A DNA stretch of 19,393 nt from 13-1-40CM-64-14 sp036393975 (GCA_036393975.1 DASWFZ010000060.1:1-19393); one strand, 5' to 3'. Shown: positions 1 through 8,110, counted from the first letter of the stretch. The notes: generated by a model not told the origin, from the letters alone. Program-made: numbers and translations.

Positions 1-699
1 GTCACGGCCACGTACCAGAAAGTCCTCGATCGCTTGGCCTCCGAGCAGCTGCGCACCAACCTCTCGATCAAGCTCACCCATCTGGGACTAGATATGGGCG
101 AGGAGGTCGCGGCCCAGAATCTTACGACCCTCGCGACTCACGCCGGTCGTCTGGGCAACTTTGTGCGCGTTGACATGGAGGAATCCGCGCGCGCGGATGC
201 GACGCTGCGCATCTACCGACGACTGCGGGAGGTCGGGCACGACAATGTGGGGACAGTACTGCAAGCCTATCTCTATCGCACCGCGGAAGATCTCCGCGCT
301 CTCCTGCCGCTGCGACCCAATCTCCGCCTCGTGAAAGGGGCTTACTTAGAGCCCCCGGCCGTGGCGTTCCCGCGCAAAGCCGACGTGGACCGCAATTACG
401 TGCACCTGATGGAGTCAATGTTGCAAGGGGGCGGGTACACCGCGATTGCCACGCACGATGACCGCATCATCGATCACGCTATCCAGTATGTCGATCGCCA
501 CGGCATCGGGCGGACGCGCTTCGAGTTCCAGATGTTATACGGCGTGCGCCCCCGGCTGCAGCAGGACCTCGTCCGCCGGGGCTACACGGTGCTGGTCGCG
601 GCCCCGTTTGGCGCGGAGTGGTTTCCCTACCTCATGCGCCGGCTGGCCGAGCGGCCGGCTAACCTGTTGTTCATTCTTCGCAATCTCCTCCGGAGCTAA
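1..699 (+). CDS. Proline dehydrogenase, C-terminal part (5' end outside window)
   Basis: FAD-dependent enzyme that oxidises L-proline to pyrroline-5-carboxylate, the first step of proline catabolism. The reading frame is open from base 1, so the gene begins outside the window and only about 232 residues are visible. A TTG at 34 could be mistaken for a start, but the coding frame continues upstream of it. Family hallmarks seen: LSIKLTHLG in the barrel, VKGAYLEP, THDDRIIDHA, FEFQMLYGVRP, and the C-terminal PFGAEWFPYLMRRLAERPAN. The YxxRRxxE pattern in that last stretch supplies the arginines that bind the proline carboxylate in this family. No P5C dehydrogenase domain follows (stop TAA at 697-699), so this is the short monofunctional type rather than PutA. 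No partner dehydrogenase gene is visible downstream. Confidence 0.95.
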   Translation, partial: VTATYQKVLDRLASEQLRTNLSIKLTHLGLDMGEEVAAQNLTTLATHAGRLGNFVRVDMEESARADATLRIYRRLREVGHDNVGTVLQAYLYRTAEDLRALLPLRPNLRLVKGAYLEPPAVAFPRKADVDRNYVHLMESMLQGGGYTAIATHDDRIIDHAIQYVDRHGIGRTRFEFQMLYGVRPRLQQDLVRRGYTVLVAAPFGAEWFPYLMRRLAERPANLLFILRNLLRS

Positions 700-793
700 G
701 GGAAGCCGAGGAACAAGCCCCGTTCCCTTCAGTGCCTCACGAAGGGCGGCATTCTGCGCGAGGATGCCGCAGTTCCCGTGAGTACGTCTGTGT

Positions 794-824
794 TTGTCTG
801 TCGACTGCGTCGGGCGGGTAAGAT
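794..824 (+). promoter_or_regulatory. Weak candidate sigma70-type promoter
   Basis: TTGTCT at 794-799 and TAAGAT at 819-824 each match four of six consensus bases. The spacer is 19 bp, longer than ideal. It would place a start site about 25 bases before the small membrane-protein gene. This is only a pattern match. Confidence 0.2.
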
Positions 825-855
825 TCTAGACAACAGCCATGACGCGAGGGAACCT

Positions 856-1092
856 ATGCGACTTGTGATTTGGTTGGTGGTGCTGGGCTTGGTCGTCGGC
901 GGCGTCCACTATGCGGCGACGAACCGGTACGAGTACCTCAATCAGGGGCAGACGCGCCGAGACCGCGTAACGGGCAAGGTCGAGGTCTGGGGGTGCGTCA
1001 GTCAGTTCCGTGGTACCGACACGGCCTACTTCCCGACGGCGGGAGATCCTCAAGATAAGTCGTGCACGCTGTTCGGGTGGACAACGCAATAA
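856..1092 (+). CDS. Small single-pass membrane protein, 78 residues, unknown function
   Basis: The ATG at 856 is chosen over a GTG at 778 because a GAGGG ribosome-binding site sits at 846-850 and because the hydrophobic segment then begins at the N-terminus. Residues 2-20 (RLVIWLVVLGLVVGGVHYA) form one membrane segment or uncleaved signal anchor. The remaining ~58 residues are polar and would lie outside the membrane. They include YEYLNQGQTRRDRVTGKVEV and two cysteines (Cys47 and Cys70) that could form a disulfide. The RxDRxTG-type stretch recurs in short uncharacterised bacterial proteins, but I cannot assign a function. It lies alone between proline dehydrogenase and a convergent oxidase gene. 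Confidence 0.65.
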   Translation: MRLVIWLVVLGLVVGGVHYAATNRYEYLNQGQTRRDRVTGKVEVWGCVSQFRGTDTAYFPTAGDPQDKSCTLFGWTTQ

Positions 1093-1109
1093 TCGGTCGA
1101 CACCAACTG

Positions 1110-1136
1110 GGCATGGCGCAGCGGCTGCGCCATGCC
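1110..1136. terminator. Perfect 12-bp hairpin between convergent genes
   Basis: GGCATGGCGCAG at 1110-1121 is the exact reverse complement of 1125-1136, leaving a three-base loop (CGG). It sits 18 bases after the stop of the small membrane protein and about 50 bases after the end of the minus-strand oxidase gene, so it could terminate both transcripts. No T-run follows on either side, so intrinsic termination is not certain. It may instead be a 3'-end stabiliser. Confidence 0.55.
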
Positions 1137-1186
1137 GGCGCGTAGTAACCAAACCTCCGAAGAAGAATGTTAAGACCTGAACCCCG

Positions 1187-2365
1187 TTAGCGCGTCGAAA
1201 CATCCACGTAGGAGCGGTCAAGGGCGGCAATCGACGGGCATCCGAGAAGCTTGAGGGTTCTCTCGAGATCGGCCCGCAAGATTTCTAGCGCCCGTGTGAC
1301 GCCGGCCTCCCCGGCGGCCCCGAGACCATACGCGTACGCGCGTCCTACCAGGACTGCCCGGGCACCGAGGCAGAGGGCTTTGACCACGTCGCCCCCGCGG
1401 CGAACGCCTCCATCCATCAGAACCACCGCTCTTCCATTTACTGCCGTGACGACTTCCGGCAAGACTCTCAGGGTGGCAGGCGCGCCGTCGAGCTGGCGCC
1501 CGCCGTGATTTGACACCACGACTCCCGCCGCACCCTCGTCAACGGCTCGCCGGGCGTCATCGCCTGTGAGGATACCTTTGATCAGGATCGGACCCCGCCA
1601 CACATCGCGGATCCAGGAGAGATCTTGCCAGGTCACGGCGGTGCGCGAGAGCGCGGACCGGGCATCATCCAGTAACATCGGCCCCCGGCCAGGGATCACG
1701 ACGTTGGGTAACGTCGGCACGCCGCCATCGAGCAGGAAGTGGGTCAGCCACCCCGGATGAGCGAGTAGCTGCGGCAGAAACGGAAGCTTGGACCACGGCG
1801 GTCCGTTCAGCAGCTCCAGTGTTCCATTGCGGATGTCGCGCTCCCGCATGCCCCCAATCGGCGTGTCCACGGTGACGACCAAGGCTGAGAATCCCGCAAC
1901 CCGGGCGCGGGCGATGGCCTCCTCGGCGGCTTCACGGCCCCCCACGATATAGAGCTGATACCACACCGGGCCGGCCGACGCCGCCTTGACGTCTTCCAGT
2001 CGATGGCCAGAAATCGTGGAGAGCGTATAGGCGGTACCGGCTTTCCCGGCGGCCCGCGCCGCCGCCACTTCGCCCGCGGGATGCATCAGACGACTGTAGC
2101 CAACGGGGGCGAGCACTACAGGCAAAGCAAGATCGGAATTGAGGATACGAACGCCCAACGAGGCGGGGGAGAGCGGGACGGCCTGACGCGGCCGAAACGT
2201 CACGGCGTCAAATGCCAGGCGGTTCTCCCGCAGCGTAACTTCGCCTTCGGCACCGCCGTCGATATAGTCGAAGATGACCTTCGGCAGCCGGCGCCGCGCC
2301 ACAGACCGCAGATCTTCGATGTTGATCACGCGAGGGGATGCAACTGCGCGCGATGCGTAAGTCAT
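1187..2365 (-). CDS. FMN-dependent alpha-hydroxy-acid oxidizing protein
   Basis: Member of the glycolate oxidase / L-lactate dehydrogenase / lactate monooxygenase family, which oxidises 2-hydroxy acids to 2-oxo acids with FMN in a TIM barrel. Visible signatures: FDYIDGGA (Tyr34), LAPVGYSRLMHPAGE, the WYQLY strand (136-139), VTVDTPIGGMRERDIRNG (Arg174 at the substrate-carboxylate arginine position), LIKGIL (Lys263), and the active-site block SNHGGRQLDGAP at 285-296 with catalytic His287 and Arg290. The MDGGVRRGGDVVKAL phosphate-binding segment follows. At 392 residues it is normal length with no long insert, so a soluble oxidase or dehydrogenase is expected. The exact substrate cannot be read from sequence. 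The ATG at 2363-2365 has GGAGG about 13 bases upstream, a long spacing, so an internal start is possible. Confidence 0.93.
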   Translation of the reverse strand: MTYASRAVASPRVINIEDLRSVARRRLPKVIFDYIDGGAEGEVTLRENRLAFDAVTFRPRQAVPLSPASLGVRILNSDLALPVVLAPVGYSRLMHPAGEVAAARAAGKAGTAYTLSTISGHRLEDVKAASAGPVWYQLYIVGGREAAEEAIARARVAGFSALVVTVDTPIGGMRERDIRNGTLELLNGPPWSKLPFLPQLLAHPGWLTHFLLDGGVPTLPNVVIPGRGPMLLDDARSALSRTAVTWQDLSWIRDVWRGPILIKGILTGDDARRAVDEGAAGVVVSNHGGRQLDGAPATLRVLPEVVTAVNGRAVVLMDGGVRRGGDVVKALCLGARAVLVGRAYAYGLGAAGEAGVTRALEILRADLERTLKLLGCPSIAALDRSYVDVSTR

Positions 2366-2534
2366 CGAGGCACTCTATCCTCCAGGCTGCGCTTTCGTAC
2401 GCGTGGGCAAGACTCGGTGCAGACCCTCACGACCAACGGATCGAGCTGGATAAAGTCTTCTCACGGGTTCTTGGAGTCTTGGGGAGGACCTCTTTGGAAT
2501 CCGCGGGGCAGGAAGGCAGAGCCCCTCCTGCAGA

Positions 2535-5500
2535 TCACCCTTCGGACGCCAATGAGGCGAGCGTGGCCCGACCTTTGCTCGCGGACACGACGTTACCCTT
2601 TAAAGTCCACAGCTGGATGGCATTCTGCAGAGCATCAGCCGCCGCTGCAGTCCGCCCTGCAAGGCGTAGGACCTCGGCGAGGTCAAAGTAGTAATCCCCA
2701 TCATGGTCGATCTCCTCGGCTGGTCGGCCAATCTCAATCGCTTCTCGTGCTAGTCGTTCGGCTTCGGCGAACTCGCCTCGGCGGGCCAGAATCTTCGCCC
2801 GCACCGCACGCAAGTCGGCCTGCGCTTCCAGGTCCCCAGCCCCTGCCGTCTGTTCTGATCGAACTGTCCACCCATAGGCCTCGTCATAGCGGCCCTGGAG
2901 ATATAGTGTTTCCGCCAGGAAGGCAGCAAGTGAGCAGTACCATGCCCGCTCCCCCATACGTTCCAACGCCTCGCAACTCGCCCGTACTTCGCGCTCGGCC
3001 GCGGCAGGCTCGCCGGCCAGAAACTCAAGAGTCCCGATAACGGAGCCCTGTGTTGCCAGGGCCAGCTTCGCCCCCAACTCTTGGAAGGTGGTAGTAGCTC
3101 CTCGGGCAAGTTTGCGCGCCTCGTCGATGCGCCCCTGCATCGCCACAAACCCGGCAAGGTATCGGTTAATCCTGGCCTCCACAAGCCTGTGTCCTCTCAC
3201 ACGATCCAGCATCGCTGCTAGCCGCCGGATGCCCTCCTCAACAGGCGTGGCTCCCCAAAACAGGGTGGACGCAAGCGCAGGTGTGTTCGCGAGCTCGCCC
3301 TGCCAGTCCCCCGCCCGCCGTGCATGCTCAATGGCCTTCTCGTAGGCGTCCTTCATCTCTTTCGGATGCCCTATCTGGTTCAGTCTTGAGGCGACAAGCT
3401 CCCACGAGTGGGCCAACCCGCTGTCATCGCCGAGCCTTTCGAATAGCGGAATGGCCTTCCGCGCGGTGGCTTCAGCCTCCGTCACGAACGCGTCCGGGTC
3501 GACCGAGCCGATGATCCTTGCTCGCGCGATCCGTGCATGCATCTGCAGGCCTTCACCACCGATCGCACGGGCCTCCTCGAGAGCCTGCTTAACGAGCGAC
3601 TCGGCTCGTCGGAGCTCTCCTAACTCGATCAGAACGCGGCTCAGAAGGAGCATGGCTTCAACGCGCTCTGGCTCCGCCTCCCGCAGCGCGATTGCTCGCT
3701 CCAACAAGTTTGCTGCCCCCGGCATGTCGCCGCGGGTCATGGCGCGGTGCCCGGCTGCTCCCAGAAGGCTCGCTGCGCGGCGAGCAAGTCTCTGGTCCTC
3801 CGCGCCAATCGACCCCAGATCGGTCTTGTAACGGTACGCTTGCTCCAGATGGAATCCGAGGACTTCCTCATACTCGCTCGTGCCACCGACAACTCCTTCG
3901 AGCCATGTAGCGAAGCGTTCGTGCAGCTTGGCCCGCTGCCCCTTCGGCATCCCGTTGTACGCGGCATCGCGGATGAGTTGGTGGCGGAAGCGAAAGGCTT
4001 CCTCGCCGACGAACTCGGCCCGATCGGTCCGAATCAGCTCCCGCCGGGTGAGACTCATCAGCAGCGTGCCCAGTCGACCACGGATAGCTTCGGGTGCGAG
4101 TTCTGCTAGCGCTCCGAGGTGGAACACTTTCCCCTCAACCGCCCCGCACTCCACCACCGTTCGTTCGTCAGGGTGCACTTGGTCTAGGCGGGCTGCGAGG
4201 AGAGCGTGAATCGTCGGAGGGACTTGCACTCTCGAGAGATCGCCCGCAGGGATCCAGGAACCGTTGTCACGACGCAGGAGTCCTTCGTCGATCAACATGC
4301 CAATCATCTGCTCGACGAACAAGGGGATCCCTTCGGCCGCTTTCAGAATACGCTGGCTCACGTCTGCGGGGAGTCGAGTGCCGAGAAGGTTGTTGATTAG
4401 GTGCTCGCACTCTTGATCATGAAGGGGTTCGAGGAGGATCGACGTGGCGTTGAGCTTTCCTCCTCCCCACCCTTGCCGTCGGTCGAGGAGCTCGAGCCTC
4501 GACGTACAGATCAAAAGAAGGGCCGAATCGCGGGTCCAGTCGGCGACGTACTCCACGAGGTCGAGGAGAGTGGGTTCAGCCCAGTGGATATCATCGAAGA
4601 TGACGACGAGCGGCTGCCGTTTGCCCAGACTTTCGAGAAGCCTGCGAACTGCCCAAAAGGTCTCTTGAGGTGCGGCAGAGGGTTTGCCGACACCGAGCAG
4701 TTCCGCCAAACGGTCGGCGATTGGTCCGACGTGTTCCTCGCCCGCAAGCAGCGCGGCAATCCTCGCCCGGCGTTCCTCAGAGGAGTGGTCCTCTCGCAAC
4801 CCTGCCGCTTCCCGAAGGAGCTCCGTGACGGGCCAGAACGTAATACCCTCACCGTAGGAGAGGCAGCGACCTTGTAGGACGCTCGTGCCGGGCGGGAGGC
4901 CCTGGCGGAACTCGTAGATCAGGCGGGACTTGCCGACGCCTGCCGCTCCCAACACGGTGAACAGGTAGCACCTCCGCTCGGCGCCCGCGGACTGAAACGC
5001 TTGCACCAGCATCCCGAGTTGTCTTTCCCGAGCGACCATGGGAGACCGAAAGCGGCGCTCGATCTGTGGTGTGTCCGCACTGACCGCAATGAGACGGAAG
5101 GCCTGGACGGATGTGGATTTGCCCTTCACGGACAAGGGCCCAACCGGCTCTGCCTGGACCGCGTTGCGGATAAGCCTATATGTCGACTCGCCGAGGAGGA
5201 CTTGTCCAGGGGCCGCCGCCTGTTCCAAGCGCGACGCCAGATTGACGGCGTCGCCCGTGACGAGGCGCTGCCCGCTGGCTGGGTCACCCGTGACGACCTC
5301 CCCGGTGTTCACGCCGATACGTACCGCGAGGGAGATCCCGTGACCCTGCGCCAGTTCTTTGTTGAGGAGAGTTAGCCGCCCCCTCATCGCCGAGGCCGCG
5401 CGGACTGCTCGGAGCGCATCGTCTTCGTGGAGGACGGGGATGCCGAAGACGGCCATTATGGCGTCCCCAATGAACTTCTCGACCGTGCCGCCATGGTGCT

Positions 5501-5726
5501 CCAGTACGGCTTTCATTGCGTCGAAGTAGCGCGTCATCACGAGTCGGATGAGTTCCGGGTCGAGTTGTTCGCCGAGTGTTGTCGACCCGGCAACATCGGA
5601 GAAGACCACGGTGACGGTTTTCCGGCTCTCAGGTGCAGGGCGGTCAGAAGCGAGAGCGCCACCACAGGTCATGCAGAAGCGCGCTGAGTGAGGATTCTCG
5701 GTCCCGCAGTGTGGACACGTCCCCAT
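2535..5726 (-). CDS. Adenylate cyclase / AAA ATPase / TPR signalling protein
   Basis: A 1063-residue multidomain regulator. Residues 4-21 hold a CPHC...CMTC zinc ribbon. Residues ~36-190 are a class III nucleotide cyclase domain with metal aspartates Asp44 (FSDVAGST) and Asp88 (KFIGDAIMAVFG), base-reading Lys84 and Asp159 (the adenylyl pair), and transition-state Asn162 and Arg166 (GDAVNLASRLE). All the residues needed for cyclase activity are therefore present. A linker leads to a P-loop ATPase with Walker A GAAGVGKS at 260-267 and a Walker B-like LVVIFDDIHWAEPT. The C-terminal ~450 residues are alanine/leucine-rich TPR-like helical repeats. This is the known cyclase-ATPase-TPR architecture of signalling or transcription-linked proteins, but no HTH domain is visible. 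It is transcribed divergently from the ABC gene and upstream of the oxidase gene, 169 bp away. Probable output is cAMP under control of an unknown ligand sensed by the TPRs. Confidence 0.93.
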   Translation of the reverse strand: MGTCPHCGTENPHSARFCMTCGGALASDRPAPESRKTVTVVFSDVAGSTTLGEQLDPELIRLVMTRYFDAMKAVLEHHGGTVEKFIGDAIMAVFGIPVLHEDDALRAVRAASAMRGRLTLLNKELAQGHGISLAVRIGVNTGEVVTGDPASGQRLVTGDAVNLASRLEQAAAPGQVLLGESTYRLIRNAVQAEPVGPLSVKGKSTSVQAFRLIAVSADTPQIERRFRSPMVARERQLGMLVQAFQSAGAERRCYLFTVLGAAGVGKSRLIYEFRQGLPPGTSVLQGRCLSYGEGITFWPVTELLREAAGLREDHSSEERRARIAALLAGEEHVGPIADRLAELLGVGKPSAAPQETFWAVRRLLESLGKRQPLVVIFDDIHWAEPTLLDLVEYVADWTRDSALLLICTSRLELLDRRQGWGGGKLNATSILLEPLHDQECEHLINNLLGTRLPADVSQRILKAAEGIPLFVEQMIGMLIDEGLLRRDNGSWIPAGDLSRVQVPPTIHALLAARLDQVHPDERTVVECGAVEGKVFHLGALAELAPEAIRGRLGTLLMSLTRRELIRTDRAEFVGEEAFRFRHQLIRDAAYNGMPKGQRAKLHERFATWLEGVVGGTSEYEEVLGFHLEQAYRYKTDLGSIGAEDQRLARRAASLLGAAGHRAMTRGDMPGAANLLERAIALREAEPERVEAMLLLSRVLIELGELRRAESLVKQALEEARAIGGEGLQMHARIARARIIGSVDPDAFVTEAEATARKAIPLFERLGDDSGLAHSWELVASRLNQIGHPKEMKDAYEKAIEHARRAGDWQGELANTPALASTLFWGATPVEEGIRRLAAMLDRVRGHRLVEARINRYLAGFVAMQGRIDEARKLARGATTTFQELGAKLALATQGSVIGTLEFLAGEPAAAEREVRASCEALERMGERAWYCSLAAFLAETLYLQGRYDEAYGWTVRSEQTAGAGDLEAQADLRAVRAKILARRGEFAEAERLAREAIEIGRPAEEIDHDGDYYFDLAEVLRLAGRTAAAADALQNAIQLWTLKGNVVSASKGRATLASLASEG

Positions 5727-5838
5727 TAGTCTGAAGCCTACTACGCCTTTGGGGATGGTTCCTGGGGGGACGTTGGCATAAGATCAATCGCGAGGCTACT
5801 GCTGGGATGCGCCCGCATCGCAATAATGGGGTTTGTCA

Positions 5839-6540
5839 GTGAAATCGAACCCTACCTGGACTTCCCCGCCGCAGGTACCGGCAGGGTCAGTTGCCGGACC
5901 GATAGGGAGCGCATCTCCGGCGCTTCCGCTCCTTGATATCAGAGGCCTGACCCGTGTGGTGGCAGCACGACGCCTCGTCGATCACATTTCTTTGCAGATA
6001 CCACAAGGAGAAGTGGTGGCGATTGTGGGGCCGAGTGGGTCGGGGAAGTCGTCTTTCCTCCGGCTGCTCAATCGTCTCGATGAGCCGACCGACGGCACGG
6101 TACTGATTGCCGGGATGGATTACCGCCAGATTGCTCCGCGGGATCTGCGACGACGAGTGGGGCTCGTCCCACAGGTCCCCGCGCTGTTCCCTGGTCGCGT
6201 CGTCGATAACCTCCGCTTTGGTCCGTGGCAACGCGGGATGACGCTGGATGCGGGGATCATGACGCGCCTGCTCAAGGAGGTTGGGCTGGCAGGCTACGAG
6301 ACGCGCGGCGTGAGCACGCTGTCCGGTGGCGAAGCCCAACGTGTGGCGCTCGCGCGGACACTGGCCAATAGCCCGGAAGTCGTATTGCTCGATGAGCCGA
6401 CCTCGGCGCTTGACGACGCGTCCAAGGGGCAGGTCGAAGCGGTGATCGCCGATCTGATGCGGGAGCGATCGCTCACCACTGTTCTTGTGACGCACGACGC
6501 GGCTCAGGCCACCCGCCTCGGCCACCGCGTCATGGTATGA
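5839..6540 (+). CDS. FetA-type (UPF0014-associated) ABC transporter ATPase, C-terminus frameshifted
   Basis: ATP-binding subunit expected to power the adjacent UPF0014 permease, a FetAB-like system reported to export iron in E. coli. Walker A GPSGSGKS, the Q-loop in VGLVPQVPALFPG, the signature LSGGEAQRVALARTL, Walker B VVLLDEPTSALDD and the H-loop VTHD are all intact. GTG at 5839 is preferred because GGGG at 5827-5830 is 8 bases away; a TTG at 5833 is in frame but too close. The protein stops right after RLGHRVMV. The usual tail of the family continues in another frame: bases 6539-6589 read EGGRLARNGIKGDPDV and then stop, overlapping the permease ATG. A net two-base loss near 6536-6540 therefore appears to have removed ~17 residues. 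Catalytic residues remain, so partial function is possible. Confidence 0.88.
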   Translation: MKSNPTWTSPPQVPAGSVAGPIGSASPALPLLDIRGLTRVVAARRLVDHISLQIPQGEVVAIVGPSGSGKSSFLRLLNRLDEPTDGTVLIAGMDYRQIAPRDLRRRVGLVPQVPALFPGRVVDNLRFGPWQRGMTLDAGIMTRLLKEVGLAGYETRGVSTLSGGEAQRVALARTLANSPEVVLLDEPTSALDDASKGQVEAVIADLMRERSLTTVLVTHDAAQATRLGHRVMV

Positions 6541-6589
6541 AGGCGGCCGCCTCGCGCGGAATGGAATCAAAGGAGACCCTGATGTTTAA
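6539..6589 (+). pseudogene. Out-of-frame former C-terminal tail of the ABC ATPase
   Basis: In frame 2 these bases read EGGRLARNGIKGDPDV followed by TAA at 6587-6589. This fits the V-x-E/x-G-G-R-L ending of ABC ATPases directly after the VMV at which the annotated frame stops. The tail ends inside the start of the permease gene (ATG 6582), giving the short overlap expected of a coupled ABC operon. The call is inferred from reading-frame continuity, not from a protein match. Confidence 0.55.
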
Positions 6590-7305
6590 CCACCTCATCC
6601 CGTCTCCCGTCCTCCTCGGACTGGCACAGGCGGCAGCGGCGGCGCCGTCATCCGGGGTCTGGGCCAGATCTCCCTCAGCGGATTTCTCCATGCGGCAATC
6701 CTCCGCGGCCCGGCAGTTCTCGGCGGTCTGGTGCTAGCCCTCATGATTGGAGCAGCCGGGTCGATCGCAGCGGATCGGACGCGCAAGGTGCCGGGCGCTC
6801 GGCCCGCGGCGGCGTTTGGCATCGCAGTCGGCTCAGCGCTGGTCATTGCCGCGATGACCGCGGTGGGCGTGATTGATATCAAAATCGCGTCTCTCGTGCC
6901 GGTGGGGAGCATGATCATCAACGGCGCGATGAATGCGAGTGCGCAAACGTTGGAGCGGTTCGGAGTCGATGTCCTCGCCCACACGGGGCCGATCGAAGCG
7001 GCTCTCGCGCTGGGGGCGGCGCCGGCCGAGGCCGTCGTCGCGCACTCTCGGAACGCGGTGAGTGCCAGCCTGATTCCGAGCGTGAACTCGATGCGCTCGG
7101 TATCGTCTGGATTCCAGGACTTATGGCAGGGATGTTGTTGACGGGAAGCGACCCGGTCTACGCGGCGATCTACCAGTTCGTGGTCGTGGCGATGATCTAT
7201 GCGGCATCGGGGCTAGCGGCGCTAGGAACGATCTCGGTCGTTCGACGCCGGGTGTTCACATCGGCGGACCAACTCATTCTGCGGCCGGCGCTCCTAAGCG
7301 AGTAG
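6582..7305 (+). pseudogene. FetB-type (UPF0014) ABC permease, broken by two frameshifts
   Basis: Multi-pass membrane permease partner of the upstream ATPase. ATG 6582 has an excellent AAAGGAGA site at 6569-6576. The frame starts MFNHLIPSPVLLGLAQAAAAA and then loses homology. From 6641 frame 2 resumes the family pattern (AVIRGLGQISLSGFLHAAIL, then VPVGSMIINGAMNASAQTLE, ALALGAAPAEAV and ASLIPSVNSMRSV). That first break fits a deletion of part of the first loop and helix with a frame change near 6630-6645. A second break at about 7096-7101 moves to frame 1, which gives GIVWIPGLMAGMLLTGSDPV and ends at 7305 with a normal C-terminus (QLILRPALLSE). Conserved blocks of both halves are present, so this is a recently broken gene or, less likely, a sequencing artefact. 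Confidence 0.85.
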
Positions 7306-7309
7306 CCAG

Positions 7310-7882
7310 GTGACGATGCCAGTCCGTGGGGAACCCAATGAAACGATCCTCTGGCGCCGATTGGACCAGCCGGGTTATGAATCGGCGCGGCTGTCTGATC
7401 AGCACCCCTACCGGTATTTGGCCGGAACAGCGGTTTTCGCGGATAAGCTAGGGCCCTGCCGGCTAGATTACCTTGTGGTGTGCGATGCAACGTGGCGGAC
7501 GCTCTCTGGCCGAGTTACAGGCTGGGTGGGAGAGAAAGTAATCGAGATCGAGCTGGCTGTCGATTCCGCGTCTCGCTGGACGCTCAATGGAGCCCAGCGT
7601 CCTGAGGCTGCAGGTTGCATCGACCTTGATCTTAACTTTAGCCCGTCCACCAACCTACTCCCGCTTCGGCGCCTGGGTCTGGCGGTTGGACAAGAGGCAA
7701 AGGTACGGGCCGCCTGGCTTCGGTTCCCAAGTTTTGCTCTGGAACCGCTCGACCAGCTGTATCGCCGCATTGGAGAGTCGACCTATCGCTACGAGAGCGC
7801 AAACGGTGCATTCGTTGCTGACCTCGAGGTAAATGGTGCGGGATTTGTTATCCACTATCCAGGCTTCTGGCAAGCGCAGTGA
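7310..7882 (+). CDS. Putative glycolipid-binding protein (PF06475-type)
   Basis: A 190-residue soluble protein with no signal peptide. The pattern CIDLDLNFSPSTNLLPLRRL in the middle, AAWLRFPSFALEPLDQLYRR, YRYES, and the C-terminal DLEVNGAGFVIHYPGFW closely follow the putative glycolipid-binding family PF06475 (formerly DUF1089), whose biochemical role is poorly defined. The gene starts with GTG 7310 four bases after the permease stop; an in-frame ATG at 7316 is an alternative and neither has a strong ribosome site, so translation may have been coupled to the now broken permease. A diverged copy of its last 63 codons lies 430 bp downstream. Length is normal and the frame is intact. Confidence 0.82.
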   Translation: MTMPVRGEPNETILWRRLDQPGYESARLSDQHPYRYLAGTAVFADKLGPCRLDYLVVCDATWRTLSGRVTGWVGEKVIEIELAVDSASRWTLNGAQRPEAAGCIDLDLNFSPSTNLLPLRRLGLAVGQEAKVRAAWLRFPSFALEPLDQLYRRIGESTYRYESANGAFVADLEVNGAGFVIHYPGFWQAQ

Positions 7883-7926
7883 CGAACTGATCTGCTCTAT
7901 TCGGCGCCCCGTTGAGAGCGGGTTTG

Positions 7927-7973
7927 TGGTGGGGCCCTGAGGGACTCGAACCCCTAACGCCCGGGTCAGAAAG
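7927..7973 (-). repeat. tRNA 3'-half remnant, copy A (putative attachment site)
   Basis: Read on the minus strand, this contains an anticodon-loop-like ACTTTCTGACC, a variable region, the T-loop GGTTCGAGTCCC, an acceptor strand and a terminal CCA. The 5' half of a tRNA (D arm and 5' acceptor) is absent. The acceptor strand is one base too long and the T stem has a mismatch, so it cannot be a working tRNA. The same segment recurs at 11066 and 12354. A tRNA truncated at the anticodon loop is the usual core of attachment sites for tyrosine integrases. Confidence 0.65.
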
Positions 7974-8006
7974 TTCGAACTGACATTTGTCGCTGCCAAC
8001 CATGAT

Positions 8007-8110
8007 CTACCGTAGAGTGCGTATCCATGATGGTTTTGGCTCCAGGTTGTCTCTTCCTGTACCGCGGTTTGCGGTGTAGTACCGACCCTCCCGTTTGCAA
8101 TCCGTTTGCA
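8007..8110 (-). pseudogene. Possible integrase C-terminal tail, copy A
   Basis: The minus-strand frame reads LQTDCKREGRYYTANRGTG and runs towards the tRNA remnant. A related reading, QQTDSKREQWKGEGNGGTT, lies next to tRNA remnant C at about 12.5 kb. Both also share GGTAGATCA next to the tRNA part. Short polar tails of this kind beside a tRNA 3' end are common at the ends of tyrosine-integrase genes, but no catalytic residues are present. The fragment is cut off at about 8110 by the duplicated gene segment. Identification rests on context only. Confidence 0.35.

Noticed and set aside
2003..3040. 345-codon plus-strand open frame
   Set aside because: It runs antisense across the oxidase start and the cyclase/TPR end. 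Both of those show clear family motifs, while this frame has arginine/proline-rich composition and no motif.
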